Below, piece by piece: positions 7,249-17,310 of a DNA stretch of 64,000 nt. The notes beneath the pieces were generated by a model. The model saw nothing but the letters and a program-made list of their open reading frames with translations. It searched no databases and had not been told where the DNA came from. Origin of the DNA: JBFIHF01 sp964411125. GTDB lineage: Bacteria > Myxococcota_A > Bradymonadia > Bradymonadales > Bradymonadaceae. Numbering within the stretch: position 1 is the first letter of the stretch; each line of letters begins with the position of its first letter. A program made the position numbers and the translations under genes. The stretch is from assembly GCA_964411125.1 (NCBI GenBank), contig CAYPJU010000010.1:1-64000 (forward strand). The letters run 5' to 3'.

Positions 7249-9513
7249 ATGTCCGACGTCGAAGACACCGCCTGGGCAGACGGTGAAGTCGAAGAAGCCC
7301 CTGCTGCCGAAGCGCCAGAATCCACGTCGATGGAGCTCGTCGATTTCCGGAAAGTCCGCGAGCACGTGGCCGAGTTCCGTGCTGCCGGCGAGACGGAGAT
7401 GGTGGCGCAGTTGCTGGGCCAGATTGCTCGCTGGCCCGACTCGACGCGATACCTCGAAGACAACGTCTGGATGCACCACAACCTGGGGAGCGCGCGCCGA
7501 GCGCAGGGCGACCTCGAAGGAGCCCGGGAGCACTTCGCACGTGGCTTCGAGCTCGAGCCGCGCGATCTGGATCTGCTGCGTGACTACTCCGAGCTCCTCT
7601 TCGACACCCAGGAGTTCGAGGAAGGGTTGCGGGTGATGCAGTCGTTGTTGCTGCACCACAAGCGTTCGATGAAGTCGAAGGAGCTCGCGGGGATCTACCG
7701 CGGCCTCGGCGCAACCTACGAGGCGCTGGAGAAGTACGACCGTTCGCGGACCGCCTTCGAGAAGGCGCTCGAGCACGACGGCAGCGACCAGATCGCGCTC
7801 ACGGGGCTCTTGCGCGTCGTCGCGGAGACTGCCGAACCGATGGAGGTGATCCGCGTCCGGCAGAAGCTGATCCGATCCCTGGGCGCCCCGGAGGCCCGTT
7901 CGATGGCGCTGCTGGCGCTGGGCGACGACTGGCTTAACGAGTTCAACGACTCGGGGCGGGCCCTCGACGTCTACGAGCAGGCTCGCTACGAGCACCCTCA
8001 GAACAAGCACGCGCTGCAGCGGATCGCTCGCGTGGGCTCGGAGGTCGGCGACTGGCGACGCGTCGCACGCGCCTACTACGACCTCGCGGACATCGCCGAC
8101 GACTCGAAGGAACGCGCGGAGTGGATCGTGCGGGCGAGTCTCGTGGCGCGCGACGAACTGTGGGAGTCCGACAAGGCTCTGGAGGGCTTCACCACGGCGC
8201 TCCAGCTCGACCCCACACGGCTGGACGCGTTCAAGGCGATCACGTCGATCCTGGTCGACTCGCAGAAGTGGGACAAGCTGGAGGAGGCCTACGTCAAGGT
8301 CATCACCGCCAACGTCGAAGCCGGAACGGCCGAGCCCAAGCTGCTCGCCGTGCTCTGGCAGAAGTTGGGTGACCTCTACAAGACGCACCTCGATCGCGAA
8401 GGCGACGCGATCTTCGCGTACGACCAGGCCGCTGCTCGCCTGCCCGACAACATCCATCTGCACGCCGCGACCGCCGACCTGGCCGAATCGAACGCCGACC
8501 ACTACGACAAGGCAGTCGAACATCTTCGTGAGATGATTCGGCTGAGCCCGGACGACGCAGCGATCCTCGAACGGCTCGGTAAGGTCTACCTGCGGATGAA
8601 GAAGGTCGACCGCGCGCTCTGCATGTTCCGCGTCCTCTCGCACGTCGGGTATCGGATCGACGAGAAGGCGCAGGGATTCGTCGACCGTCTCGACACGGCG
8701 ATGTTCCGACCGATCGACGCCGCCCTCACCCCGCTGGTCCTGCGCCGTGGTGTGTACCACGAGAGCCTCGACGACAACGTGAACCACGTCTTCTCGGCCC
8801 TCAAGGTCGGCCTGGAAGAGTGGACGGGGGAGGCGCACTCGAAGTACGGCCTGAAGCGACGCGACCGCGTGAAGATCGAGGAGCAGCTGGCCTTCAACAA
8901 CATCTACCGCAGCATCGGGAAGTCGCTCGGGTACGAAAACCTGCCCGAACTGTGGCACAAGCCGGAGCAGAAGGGCCTCGTGAACGGCGCGCTCGTGCCG
9001 GAGGGGCTGATCGCGGGTGACGAGTTGCTCGGGTCGGGACGTGAGGAGTTCATGGCGTTCATCATCGCCAAGCAGCTCTTTCTCTTCATGCGTCCGTTCT
9101 ACCTTCCGGCGATTCGACCGGCGACGGACCTGCAGGTCTTCTTCGTCCTCGGCGCCGCGCACGTCCGCCCCAACATCCCGGTCGACCTGAGCTCCAAAGA
9201 GCTCGAGAGCGCGATGAAGGCGATCAAGAAGCGGGTGAAGGGGAAGGACGCAGAGATGCTGAAGAACGCGCTCGATCGCCTGCCGGCTCAGGTAGACGTT
9301 CCGCGCTGGGTCGAGGCGGTCGAAGACACCGCGAACCGCATCGGGCTGCTCTTCTCGGACGACCTGAACGCCTGCCGCGAATACCTGCAGGTGGAGCCGC
9401 GCAGCATCGGCCAGCGCAGCGTCGACGAGCGAATGTCGGCGCTCCTCACGTACGCGGTCAGCGAGAAATACCTCAATCTGCGCGAAGAGCTCGGCATCGC
9501 CGTCGAGACCTGA
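7249..9513 (+). CDS. large TPR-repeat protein
   Basis: A 754-aa cytoplasmic protein without signal peptide or membrane segment. Residues from about 70 to 470 are a run of tetratricopeptide-like helical pairs (for example 'YDRSRTAFEKALEHDGSDQIAL' split across one repeat, and 'DKALEGFTTALQLDPTRLDAF'). The C-terminal part of about 280 residues is a distinct helical domain I do not recognise. TPR arrays bind partner proteins, so this is probably a scaffold. ATG 7249 was chosen over the GTG at 7243 because the GTG lies within the ribosome-binding GGAG. The gene follows a Ser/Thr kinase and converges on the transglutaminase operon with 6 nt between stops. Confidence 0.82.
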   Translation: MSDVEDTAWADGEVEEAPAAEAPESTSMELVDFRKVREHVAEFRAAGETEMVAQLLGQIARWPDSTRYLEDNVWMHHNLGSARRAQGDLEGAREHFARGFELEPRDLDLLRDYSELLFDTQEFEEGLRVMQSLLLHHKRSMKSKELAGIYRGLGATYEALEKYDRSRTAFEKALEHDGSDQIALTGLLRVVAETAEPMEVIRVRQKLIRSLGAPEARSMALLALGDDWLNEFNDSGRALDVYEQARYEHPQNKHALQRIARVGSEVGDWRRVARAYYDLADIADDSKERAEWIVRASLVARDELWESDKALEGFTTALQLDPTRLDAFKAITSILVDSQKWDKLEEAYVKVITANVEAGTAEPKLLAVLWQKLGDLYKTHLDREGDAIFAYDQAAARLPDNIHLHAATADLAESNADHYDKAVEHLREMIRLSPDDAAILERLGKVYLRMKKVDRALCMFRVLSHVGYRIDEKAQGFVDRLDTAMFRPIDAALTPLVLRRGVYHESLDDNVNHVFSALKVGLEEWTGEAHSKYGLKRRDRVKIEEQLAFNNIYRSIGKSLGYENLPELWHKPEQKGLVNGALVPEGLIAGDELLGSGREEFMAFIIAKQLFLFMRPFYLPAIRPATDLQVFFVLGAAHVRPNIPVDLSSKELESAMKAIKKRVKGKDAEMLKNALDRLPAQVDVPRWVEAVEDTANRIGLLFSDDLNACREYLQVEPRSIGQRSVDERMSALLTYAVSEKYLNLREELGIAVET

Positions 9514-9519
9514 CCGGCC

Positions 9520-11319
9520 TCACTCTCCGATCGCCGGCTTGTAATCTTCGTCTCCCGGGTAGACCAGGAACACGGACCATCGACCGATGGCGTGTTCCCG
9601 CGGGATCGTCACGGTGGCCTCGAAGCGGCCGTCGGGGCCGGTGAAGACGCGGCCCAGCGGCTGCGCGCTGCTCTGATCGGTCGCTCCGATCGCCCCGATG
9701 TAGACCTGGACTTCGCTCATCCCGATGGGGGCACCTCGGTCGTCCACGAGTCGGCCGCGCACGGTGAGGTCCGCCCCGCGACGGACGACCGCCGAGGTGG
9801 ATGGAACGTAGAAACGCGTGTCGATACGTTCGTCGACGGGCGGCTCGGTGAACATCGGCTCGTCGCCCGCTTCGATCAGCTCCCCTTGCGCACCGTCGGC
9901 ACTCTCGACCGAGGCGGCCGAGTCCATCTCCATCACCTCGCTGCCGTCGTGGGCGGCCCCCTCGGGCGGGGAGTCCTGGCCGGCAGGCTCACCTTCGGCG
10001 CCGTCGCTCGTTCCGTCGCCGCGGCCGTCGGGTCGCGAGTCGCCGGATTCGTCATCGGCGCCCGCCATGCTCGGCGGCGCGTCCCAACCGTTTCGCTCCA
10101 TCGCGCCCTGCTCGCGAAGGTAGCGCTCGGGGGTCGGCAGCGTGTCGGGGCCGACGTCGTGCAGCGAGGTGTCGCCGCTGGCCGCGGCGTTCAGTTCGTC
10201 GGCGGCTCCTCCGAGGTCGATGCGCCTCCAGCCCGCCCCGGGCCAGTAGAGCTCGATGAAGGCGTGTGCCTCGTTGTTGACGTATCGCGCGCTGAACCCC
10301 AGAGCCTGCGCGGTGATGACGAACGCGAGAGACCGATGTCGGCAGACTCCGATCTGGTTCGTCGCGATCGCCTCGTAGAGGTCGCCGCGGTCGAGCGAAT
10401 CGGGGAACGGACGAGCGTCGAAGTCGCGAAAGTACTCCACCATCTTCGTCATGACGTGCCGCGGGGAGCCCTCTGCTCGCGAGACGCCGAGCTGGGCGGC
10501 CACCTTCTGCCCCACGGCGCGGATCGAGCCATCGAGCGGCGGCACGAACCGTTCGGCATCGACGGCGCTCCACGTCGTCTCGGTCAACGCCCCCTCGAAG
10601 TAAAACTGCGGTGCAGCGATCTGGAGATTCAGGCGCACCAGGCCGTCGGCGCGGCTTCGCACGTAGAAGTTGTCGGCACCGTCGCGCCGAAACTCGAGGG
10701 CGACCTCGGGCTCCGACGCGACGCTGACGATGCGCTGGTCGGCGGAGACGCTCGCGATGGGGTGCCAGCGGTCACGCTCCAGACGGAGGAGGAAGGTCCC
10801 CCAGAAGATGTCGTCGCGGGCCGTCGGCTCGCCATCGGTCGCCACCGGGCTCGGCTCCCCTGGCTGCAGCTCCACCATGTATTGCCCCGACGAGTCCCGC
10901 ACCGGATGGTTCTGCACGGCGACCCGCTTGAACGGGATCACGCTCGGATCGAAGTTCGAGAAATAGGTGAGCGAGTTCACCCGGTCGGTTCGGTCGTCGA
11001 GTTTGTTGGCTCCGCCGAACGGCGAAAGTGGCCCAAAGGGAGACTCCACCGGCCGGTCGGCGACGGGGCCGTCTTTGGTGTAGACCGGCTCTCCCGGTCT
11101 GGCCTCCAGCGACAGCGAAGGGGGCTGGCCGGGCCCGAAGCGAGGCCGCTCGGCCTCGGCGGTGCCGTCGGCGGTCGCCCCACGCGCGCCCGGCGTGGTC
11201 GCGTTCACGAAAAATTCGTGAAGAACGTAGGGGCCGTCAGTGCTCTGCTGCGCCCATGCGGCCGCGGCGAACAGCACGATCGCGGTCCCGAAGCCCAACC
11301 TGACGGAGGTTCGTCTCAA
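9520..11319 (-). CDS. exported transglutaminase-like protein
   Basis: A 599-aa protein with an N-terminal signal peptide ending near 'AAAAWAQQ'. The transglutaminase-like core holds a Cys326-His352-Asp368 triad in 'GVCRHRS', 'EAHAFIE' and 'RIDLGG'; such folds act as cysteine proteases, amidases or cross-linkers. An acidic, low-complexity linker follows, then a C-terminal beta-sandwich-like segment of about 110 residues with 'VVRRGADLTVRGRLVDD' and 'GRFEATVTIP', resembling a carboxypeptidase-regulatory or Ig-like fold. The start is a TTG that overlaps the upstream stop as TTGA, implying translational coupling. It is the last gene of the maf operon. The substrate is unknown. Confidence 0.82.
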   Translation of the reverse strand: MRRTSVRLGFGTAIVLFAAAAWAQQSTDGPYVLHEFFVNATTPGARGATADGTAEAERPRFGPGQPPSLSLEARPGEPVYTKDGPVADRPVESPFGPLSPFGGANKLDDRTDRVNSLTYFSNFDPSVIPFKRVAVQNHPVRDSSGQYMVELQPGEPSPVATDGEPTARDDIFWGTFLLRLERDRWHPIASVSADQRIVSVASEPEVALEFRRDGADNFYVRSRADGLVRLNLQIAAPQFYFEGALTETTWSAVDAERFVPPLDGSIRAVGQKVAAQLGVSRAEGSPRHVMTKMVEYFRDFDARPFPDSLDRGDLYEAIATNQIGVCRHRSLAFVITAQALGFSARYVNNEAHAFIELYWPGAGWRRIDLGGAADELNAAASGDTSLHDVGPDTLPTPERYLREQGAMERNGWDAPPSMAGADDESGDSRPDGRGDGTSDGAEGEPAGQDSPPEGAAHDGSEVMEMDSAASVESADGAQGELIEAGDEPMFTEPPVDERIDTRFYVPSTSAVVRRGADLTVRGRLVDDRGAPIGMSEVQVYIGAIGATDQSSAQPLGRVFTGPDGRFEATVTIPREHAIGRWSVFLVYPGDEDYKPAIGE

Positions 11320-14300
11320 GCCGTGGTGTCCTCTTTGAGCATCGTGGAGTCGCGGGGCACGGGCCACCCTTCCAGGACCAGGGGATGGCTCACCCCGACG
11401 TAGCGATACAACTCCGATGCCTGCTCGAGGATTCCCTTCGCCTCGGGGCGCTCCATCCGCTGCAGCACGATACCTCGCGCTTCCATGCATTCGGCGATGT
11501 AGATCGGCGCCGCGACGGTGCCGAGCGCCTCGATGGCCGCATCCGCGGACTTCAGCGCCTTCTTGAGCTTGCCCTCTACCATGTACATCCGAGCCATCAA
11601 GCGCAGGGTCTCCGCCTTGCGGACGGCGTTGAGATCGTCGATGTAGTCGACGATGTGCCGCCGTACGGCGCGAATGCGGCTGCGGGTCTCCTCGGGCCGC
11701 TCCTGCGCGAGGATACGCTGGCGTTCGGCGAGGGCGCACGTCGCCTGGCCCAGACAAAGATGCACCGCGAGATCGAAGGAGCGCTCGGAGAGATAGCCGT
11801 TGGCCTCGAGGTTCTGGATCTCGACGTCGAGCCTCCCCACGGCGACCTCGGGTCGCCCCATCGCGATGTGAAGCCGAGTCTCTTCGCGCAACCACAGCAT
11901 GTGTGACGCGTTGGGGTGTGCGTGGGCCACCGCCCCTTTCCCTTCGGCGACGTACGCCTCGGCTCGTCGCGTCGACCCGCGGTACATGGCGACGCGCGCC
12001 AGGATGCGATACGCGCCAGAAGCCGCGACCCGATCGCCGCGGTAGGTATGCAAGAGCTGTCGGGCATGCTGCTCGGCCTCGGAGAGCTGCCCCGCGTAGA
12101 GGAAGAAGATCGACTGCCAGTACAGCAGCAATCGGCGATCGTTCTGGCTGACGTCTTCGGCGCGACGGTTGATCGCGGCGACCTCCTCCAGGCTCTTCCT
12201 CGCCGTCTCGTACTCGCCGTATCGAATACGCAGGATGGCACGGTGAAGGTGGAGCTCGGCTTGAACGCCGACGTCGTCGACCTTCTCGAAGACTCGCTCG
12301 GCTTCCGCCAGCCATTCGAGCGCGCGGTCGCGTCGTTCGGGTGTCCCCGATCCGGCGTGGAGCGTCGCGAGGCGAATGCGATGCAGACCGAGCATCCGCG
12401 CGTCCTGAGTGTTGCTCGCGAGTCGGGCGAACCGAGCCTCGATCTGCGGTGCCCGCTCCGACAGCAGCAGATTGTTGTACGCGAGCGTGAAGTCGTACAG
12501 CTCGCCCCGCACCTTGGCGGCACGGGTTGCGGCTCCGTCGCGACACTCGTCGGCCAGGCGCTGGTTCCAACGGGACATGGTCGCGAGCCACCGTTGCGGC
12601 GCCTCGGTGAGAGAGGAGTGCCATCGTTCCGAGTAGGACTCGCCGAACTGCGCGTACGCGATCTCGAGCGCCTCCACGGCGGCGACCCCGTCCCCTGCCT
12701 GCAGCCAGGCGTGCGCCTCCGCTTGACGGATGCGCGCGGACTCGACCGGGTCGGGATTTTGCTCGGCCCACTGCCGGTAGAGCTGCGCGGCGTCGGCGTG
12801 TTGTCCGGCCAGATGTTCGACGCGAGCGAGTTCGCGGACCGGCTCGAGCGTCGGGTCGTCGAGCTTGTCTTCGTTGTCGACGAGCCAGCGCCACAGCTTC
12901 GCCGCGCGATGGTACGCGAAACGACGCTCCGCCTCCCGGGCTGCCCGTTCGGCGGAGCGGAGCGCTTCGGCGACGTGTCCGGCGCGGAGCTGATACTCGA
13001 AGCGAATGTCGTGACGATCCGGGCGCCTCTCCCCCACCGCATCGGCGATGCGACCGGCGAGCTGCGCCTGCTCCTTGTCGTCGAGCGACTCCAATACCAC
13101 TTCGCGCGCGGCGTCGTGGGCGATCATCCAGAGGACGAGGTCCCCATCGACCACGCATTTCACGAGCCGCTCGGACTCCATTTCTTCGAGCGCTTCGTGG
13201 AGCGCCTCGGGAGTCTGCTCACCAGGCAGGACCGTCCCCGCGAGGTCGGCGACCACAGCGCGCAAGAGCCAACGCTCTTCGACCCTCCCCGAAGCGACGG
13301 CGAGGATCTCGAGGATCGACCGTTGCGCCTTCTCGAGGTCGCTCATTCGCCGCTCGAGAAGTCGTTCGAGGACGTCGCTCGACTCTTCGAGCGATTCGTC
13401 GAGGCGCTCTTGCTCGAGCTCGAAGACGAGCTCGTCGAGCAGCCGCGGACTGGAACGTCCGGTCCGAATGATGGAACGCAGAGCGTCCAACGACGCCCCC
13501 GGCGCTCGGGTCACGAGATACTGGCGCGCCTCGTCCTTCGTGAACCCGACAATCGGGATCCGGTGGACGTCGAGCAGCGACAGCTCGAGGTCGCGCAGCA
13601 GGAAGTGGTCCTCGCTCCGCTTGGAGTCCGTCCGCCACGTTCCGAGGACCAGGCAAGGGAGGCGGGCTTCGTCCGCAAAGAGGTCGATGAGGAGCGACGC
13701 GCTGTCCCAACTCGCCCAGTGAAGGTCCTCGATCACGAGAAGTATCGGGCGTTCCTCGGCGAGGGCGTCGATGATGCGCCGCAACGCGCGCACGGCTGCG
13801 AGGCGAGAGATCCGCTCGTCCTCGACCGGTGCGCCGCCCGGGGCGATGACCGGAAAGATGCGCCCGGCGATGCGACGAGCTTCCTCGAGATGCTCGCGGT
13901 GTAGCGGAGGCAAGGCTTCGATCATCCGAGCGATGCGCGCCGCGATCTCGTGCCACCCCTGGTAGGGGACCGATTCGCGGTGGAAACACCGCCCGCTGAT
14001 GACGAGCCATCCGCGCCGTGAGAGCCAGTGGGCAGCTTCCTCCACCACGGTCGACTTCCCACACCCCTGGGCTCCCTGGAGCAGGACGAGGTGCATCTGC
14101 TCTTCGTCGGTGACGCGACGCGCGTATTCGCGGAGCTGGTCCATCACCGCGCGTTGTCCGACGAAGAGGTCCGGCTGCGGGAGTACGGTCCGCGGGAGAC
14201 TGACCGAGCGACCGGTCGTCCCACCGACCACGTCGACGAGGGTGGCGAGCGTCGGGCGATTGCGAGGTTCTTCTCGCAGCAGGGCGTCGATGCGCTCCGC

Positions 14301-15305
14301 CCACGTCGCCGGACAGGTCGGCACGATCTCGGCCAGCGGTGGCACCTGAAGCTTGCGCGCGCGGCGCCCGATGATCTCGAACGCCTCGGACGGAGGGAAC
14401 CCCGCGATCGCCTCGAAGAGGATGCACCCCAGGCCGTAGGCGTCGCCCGCGGGCGTCGCCGCCTCCGACATTTCCGGGGCGACGTAGGGGAGATGTTCGG
14501 GAGCCTCGAGCAGGGTCACCGCCTCGGCGGGACTGTCCCCCGACGTCTTGTAAATCAGACGTTGCACGATCCCGTAGTCGGTGAGCTTCACCTTCCCCGC
14601 CCGCGTGACGAGGATGTTCGACGGACGCAGAAAGCCGTGCACCTGGTTGAATCGGTGCAGGTGTTGCAGCCCCTCGACGATCTGCGGGACCACGTGCTCG
14701 AGCCTCAGCATGATCAGGTCGAGCGGGACTTCGAGGTCTTCCGACGCCGCCATCTCTTCGACGATCGCGGAGGCACTCTCTTCGGTGAGCTTCGCGATCT
14801 CGCCGGTCGACAGTTCCGATTCCCCGAGTGAACCCGAGGGCGGCGCATCGCGCTCCAGCTCGTCGGAGCCGATCTCGACTGAGAGGTCACCCGTCGTCGG
14901 CTGCCGCCGCATCTCGAGGGTGATCAGCTCTTCGTCCGAGGCCGCGCGCCTCAGCCAGGTCATCAGGTCGGTCCCGTCGACGAATTCCTGCGTGTAGGCG
15001 AACCCCGACGCTCCCAGCTCGCGCTCGAGGGCGAGGTTCGTATCGCTCATCGGATCGACGACGTCGTGATACTTCACGAGGCACGGATGTTCGAGCCGGC
15101 AGAGCGACTCGAAGTGCAGCCCGAACTCGTCGGGCTTCGCAGGCTCGCAGCGCACGAACACCTTCAGAACGACCGGTGTGCTGCGTACCTCGTCGATGAC
15201 CTCGTGAGCCTCTCCGAGCACACCCCTGCCGAGCTCACGCACGAACGTGAAGCGATGATCGGTCACCGCTTCGGGGACGCTCTCTGGCTGACTCTCGTCG
15301 TTCAA
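11316..15305 (-). CDS. pseudokinase-ATPase-TPR regulatory protein (PknK-like architecture)
   Basis: A 1329-aa multidomain protein. Residues about 18-345 are a Ser/Thr kinase fold with Lys48 kept, but the catalytic HRDLKPSN loop reads HGFLRPSN (residues 223-230): the catalytic Asp is Phe. DFG is DYG (Asp243). The domain is therefore predicted to be a pseudokinase. An AAA/NACHT-like ATPase follows with P-loop GAQGCGKST (411-419) and Walker B 'LLVIEDLHW'. The remaining 700 residues are helical TPR-like repeats. This order matches the PknK/MalT-like signalling ATPases. The TTG start overlaps the methyltransferase stop as TTGA; the frame has no better ATG nearby. It lies within a four-gene operon. 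Confidence 0.88.
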   Translation of the reverse strand: MNDESQPESVPEAVTDHRFTFVRELGRGVLGEAHEVIDEVRSTPVVLKVFVRCEPAKPDEFGLHFESLCRLEHPCLVKYHDVVDPMSDTNLALERELGASGFAYTQEFVDGTDLMTWLRRAASDEELITLEMRRQPTTGDLSVEIGSDELERDAPPSGSLGESELSTGEIAKLTEESASAIVEEMAASEDLEVPLDLIMLRLEHVVPQIVEGLQHLHRFNQVHGFLRPSNILVTRAGKVKLTDYGIVQRLIYKTSGDSPAEAVTLLEAPEHLPYVAPEMSEAATPAGDAYGLGCILFEAIAGFPPSEAFEIIGRRARKLQVPPLAEIVPTCPATWAERIDALLREEPRNRPTLATLVDVVGGTTGRSVSLPRTVLPQPDLFVGQRAVMDQLREYARRVTDEEQMHLVLLQGAQGCGKSTVVEEAAHWLSRRGWLVISGRCFHRESVPYQGWHEIAARIARMIEALPPLHREHLEEARRIAGRIFPVIAPGGAPVEDERISRLAAVRALRRIIDALAEERPILLVIEDLHWASWDSASLLIDLFADEARLPCLVLGTWRTDSKRSEDHFLLRDLELSLLDVHRIPIVGFTKDEARQYLVTRAPGASLDALRSIIRTGRSSPRLLDELVFELEQERLDESLEESSDVLERLLERRMSDLEKAQRSILEILAVASGRVEERWLLRAVVADLAGTVLPGEQTPEALHEALEEMESERLVKCVVDGDLVLWMIAHDAAREVVLESLDDKEQAQLAGRIADAVGERRPDRHDIRFEYQLRAGHVAEALRSAERAAREAERRFAYHRAAKLWRWLVDNEDKLDDPTLEPVRELARVEHLAGQHADAAQLYRQWAEQNPDPVESARIRQAEAHAWLQAGDGVAAVEALEIAYAQFGESYSERWHSSLTEAPQRWLATMSRWNQRLADECRDGAATRAAKVRGELYDFTLAYNNLLLSERAPQIEARFARLASNTQDARMLGLHRIRLATLHAGSGTPERRDRALEWLAEAERVFEKVDDVGVQAELHLHRAILRIRYGEYETARKSLEEVAAINRRAEDVSQNDRRLLLYWQSIFFLYAGQLSEAEQHARQLLHTYRGDRVAASGAYRILARVAMYRGSTRRAEAYVAEGKGAVAHAHPNASHMLWLREETRLHIAMGRPEVAVGRLDVEIQNLEANGYLSERSFDLAVHLCLGQATCALAERQRILAQERPEETRSRIRAVRRHIVDYIDDLNAVRKAETLRLMARMYMVEGKLKKALKSADAAIEALGTVAAPIYIAECMEARGIVLQRMERPEAKGILEQASELYRYVGVSHPLVLEGWPVPRDSTMLKEDTTA

Positions 15306-16732
15306 CCGTCTTCTTCGAACGCGGAAACGTCGCTGCCGAGCCGCCAGGCTTTCGGGTAGAAACTCTCGATGGTTCGGCTATCGCGTCCGAGCCTTCCCAC
15401 CCCGGCGACGAGGCCTTCACAACGTACCAAGACGTACCCCGGACTGTCATGAACATCTGCTTGCTGCGGGGTCAGCTCCACGAACTCGCGGCGCAAGAAC
15501 CGGTTCATCTGATCGCGGTCGAGATCCGCCACGTTGCGGGTCGCTTCGGGACCGAACAGCATCGAGACCCCCGTCGTCGGCTTGGGGTGAATCATCGACT
15601 TTCTCAGAAAGCTCAACCCCGCGCTGGTTCGCTGCGCCTCGGGCGCCGGGTTCATCCCCTCGTTCACGATCCACACGTCCTTCGTGTTCGGCTCGTGAAG
15701 CCGCCAACCCTCGAAGGTCAGCCCGAACCGGTCGCGAAGCGGGGCGAGCCAACCCTCGCGATCGGTCGGTTCGAAAGCGGTCGTCGGGTCGGGCCGATCG
15801 AGGGTCGACTCGCCCGGCGCACGTCGGATCGCCGCTACGTAGAAACCACCACAATCGTTGTGGTGCGGCCAGATCCGGACGGTCTTCTCCAGAGACGCGT
15901 CGAGCTTCGTTCCTCCCCATTCCGTCACGCCACGTGTCGTTCGCAGGCCGGGCACCGAGATCGGCTCGAGCCACGCTTCCAGACCGATGTCGCGCAGGAC
16001 CGCGTCGACCACCATCTCGTTCTCTTCGGGCGCGTAGGTACATGTCGAATAGACGACGAGCCCTCCCGGTTCGCACATCTCCAGTGCGCGCTTGAGGAGT
16101 CCGCGCTGAACGCTGGCCAACTGGGCGTACTCCGATGGCGACACGGGCTCCGTCGCGGCGCCGCTCTTGCGGCTCGTCCCCTCGCACGAACAGGGGGCGT
16201 CCACCAGCACGCGATCGAACGAGCCGATCGCGCGCGGCATCTTCCGGCCGTCGAAGTTCGTCAGGCAGACGTTGCCCAGCCCCAGGCGGTCCAGCATCCC
16301 GCGGGTCGCGCGCATCCGCTGGTAGCTGCGGTCGTTCGCCACCACGGTCCCCCGGTTGCGCATCGCCAGCGCGATCTGTCCGGTCTTGTTTCCGGGTGCC
16401 GCGCACATGTCGAGCACACGCTCCCCCGGCTGTGGATCCAACACGAAGATCGGCACCGCCGCCGCCTCCTCCTGCACGTTGTAGAGCCCGGCGAGGTACT
16501 CGAATCGGTTGCCGGGCTGACCCCGCTCCGCCGAAATCAGGAGATCTTCGGTCCAGCCGACCCGACGCAGCTCCACCCCGCGAGCGGTGAGCCGCTCCCA
16601 CACCTCCTCGGACGTCGTCCTCAGCGTGTTCACGACCAGGCTCGTCGGCAGCGGCGCGACGGAGACCTCGGCGAACGCGCCCCAGTCGTCGACCAACGGG
16701 CGGTAACGTTCCAGTGCGGCGATCGGATTCAT
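15302..16732 (-). CDS. rsmF: RsmB/NOP-family rRNA (cytosine-5) methyltransferase, RsmF type
   Basis: A 476-aa SAM-dependent RNA methyltransferase. The central domain has the SAM-binding 'DMCAAPGNKTGQIAL' motif and both conserved cysteines of m5C enzymes, in 'DAPCSCEGTSRKS' and 'STCTY'. The C-terminal part of about 150 residues ('DVWIVNEGMNP' through 'GYVLVRCEGLVAGVGRL') fits the RNA-binding extension of RsmF-type enzymes, and the length matches RsmF (about 480 aa). The target cytosine in 16S rRNA is inferred from family. The ATG at 16732 overlaps the maf stop by ATGA. Confidence 0.88.
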   Translation of the reverse strand: MNPIAALERYRPLVDDWGAFAEVSVAPLPTSLVVNTLRTTSEEVWERLTARGVELRRVGWTEDLLISAERGQPGNRFEYLAGLYNVQEEAAAVPIFVLDPQPGERVLDMCAAPGNKTGQIALAMRNRGTVVANDRSYQRMRATRGMLDRLGLGNVCLTNFDGRKMPRAIGSFDRVLVDAPCSCEGTSRKSGAATEPVSPSEYAQLASVQRGLLKRALEMCEPGGLVVYSTCTYAPEENEMVVDAVLRDIGLEAWLEPISVPGLRTTRGVTEWGGTKLDASLEKTVRIWPHHNDCGGFYVAAIRRAPGESTLDRPDPTTAFEPTDREGWLAPLRDRFGLTFEGWRLHEPNTKDVWIVNEGMNPAPEAQRTSAGLSFLRKSMIHPKPTTGVSMLFGPEATRNVADLDRDQMNRFLRREFVELTPQQADVHDSPGYVLVRCEGLVAGVGRLGRDSRTIESFYPKAWRLGSDVSAFEEDG

Positions 16733-17310
16733 GGAGCCTCTTCGAAGAACTCGGTCTGGTGGAGCAGCGTCACTACGGTCGTCAGGGGAAGCCCGACAAT
16801 CGCGGTGTAGTCGTCCCCTCGCATGTACTCGAAGAGCCGGATGCCACGCGACTCGATACGATACGATCCCGCGCAGTCGATCGGGTCGTCTTCGGCCACG
16901 TACTGTGCGAGCGTCTGCCGCGACGCGGAGCGCATCTTCATCTCGAAAGCGACGAGCGACTCGGCCATCCCGGCTGGCGACACGATGCAGACCGCCGTGA
17001 CGAGCCGATGCGTCCGCCCTTGTAGCGTCAGAAGTTGATCGACGGCGGCCTCGGCCGTCCCTGGCTTGCCGAACACTCGCTGCTCCAGCGCGATCACCTG
17101 GTCCGACCCGATGACCCACGCGTCGGGACGATCCTCGGCGACCGCTCGCGCCTTCGCCCGCGCCAACCGAGCCGCCATCGCGTCGGGTGCTTCCCGATGA
17201 AGCCGCGATTCGTCGACATCCGGGGAGCTCACGTCGAACGGAACGCCGAGCTGTTCGAGGAGCTCGCGGCGATACCGAGAGCCCGAGGCGAGGACCAGTT
17301 CACGCGACAT
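16729..17310 (-). CDS. maf: Maf-family nucleoside triphosphate pyrophosphatase
   Basis: A 193-aa house-cleaning enzyme that hydrolyses non-canonical or excess nucleoside triphosphates to monophosphates. It shows the N-terminal 'LVLASGSRYRRELLEQLG', the 'SPDVDES' segment, the catalytic-region 'VIGSDQVI' and 'GKPGTAEAAVDQLLTLQGRTH'. The segment 'DCAGSYRIESRGIRLFE' covers the usual C-terminal motif. The start at 17310 has a strong GGAGGAGG ribosome-binding site. It is the first gene of the operon running to 9520. Confidence 0.93.
   Translation of the reverse strand: MSRELVLASGSRYRRELLEQLGVPFDVSSPDVDESRLHREAPDAMAARLARAKARAVAEDRPDAWVIGSDQVIALEQRVFGKPGTAEAAVDQLLTLQGRTHRLVTAVCIVSPAGMAESLVAFEMKMRSASRQTLAQYVAEDDPIDCAGSYRIESRGIRLFEYMRGDDYTAIVGLPLTTVVTLLHQTEFFEEAP

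Noticed and set aside
9520..13158. A single 1212-aa protein ending in the transglutaminase domain
   Set aside because: The first 600 residues are a shifted-frame shadow of the pseudokinase gene; the real start is the TTG at 11319 with a signal peptide.
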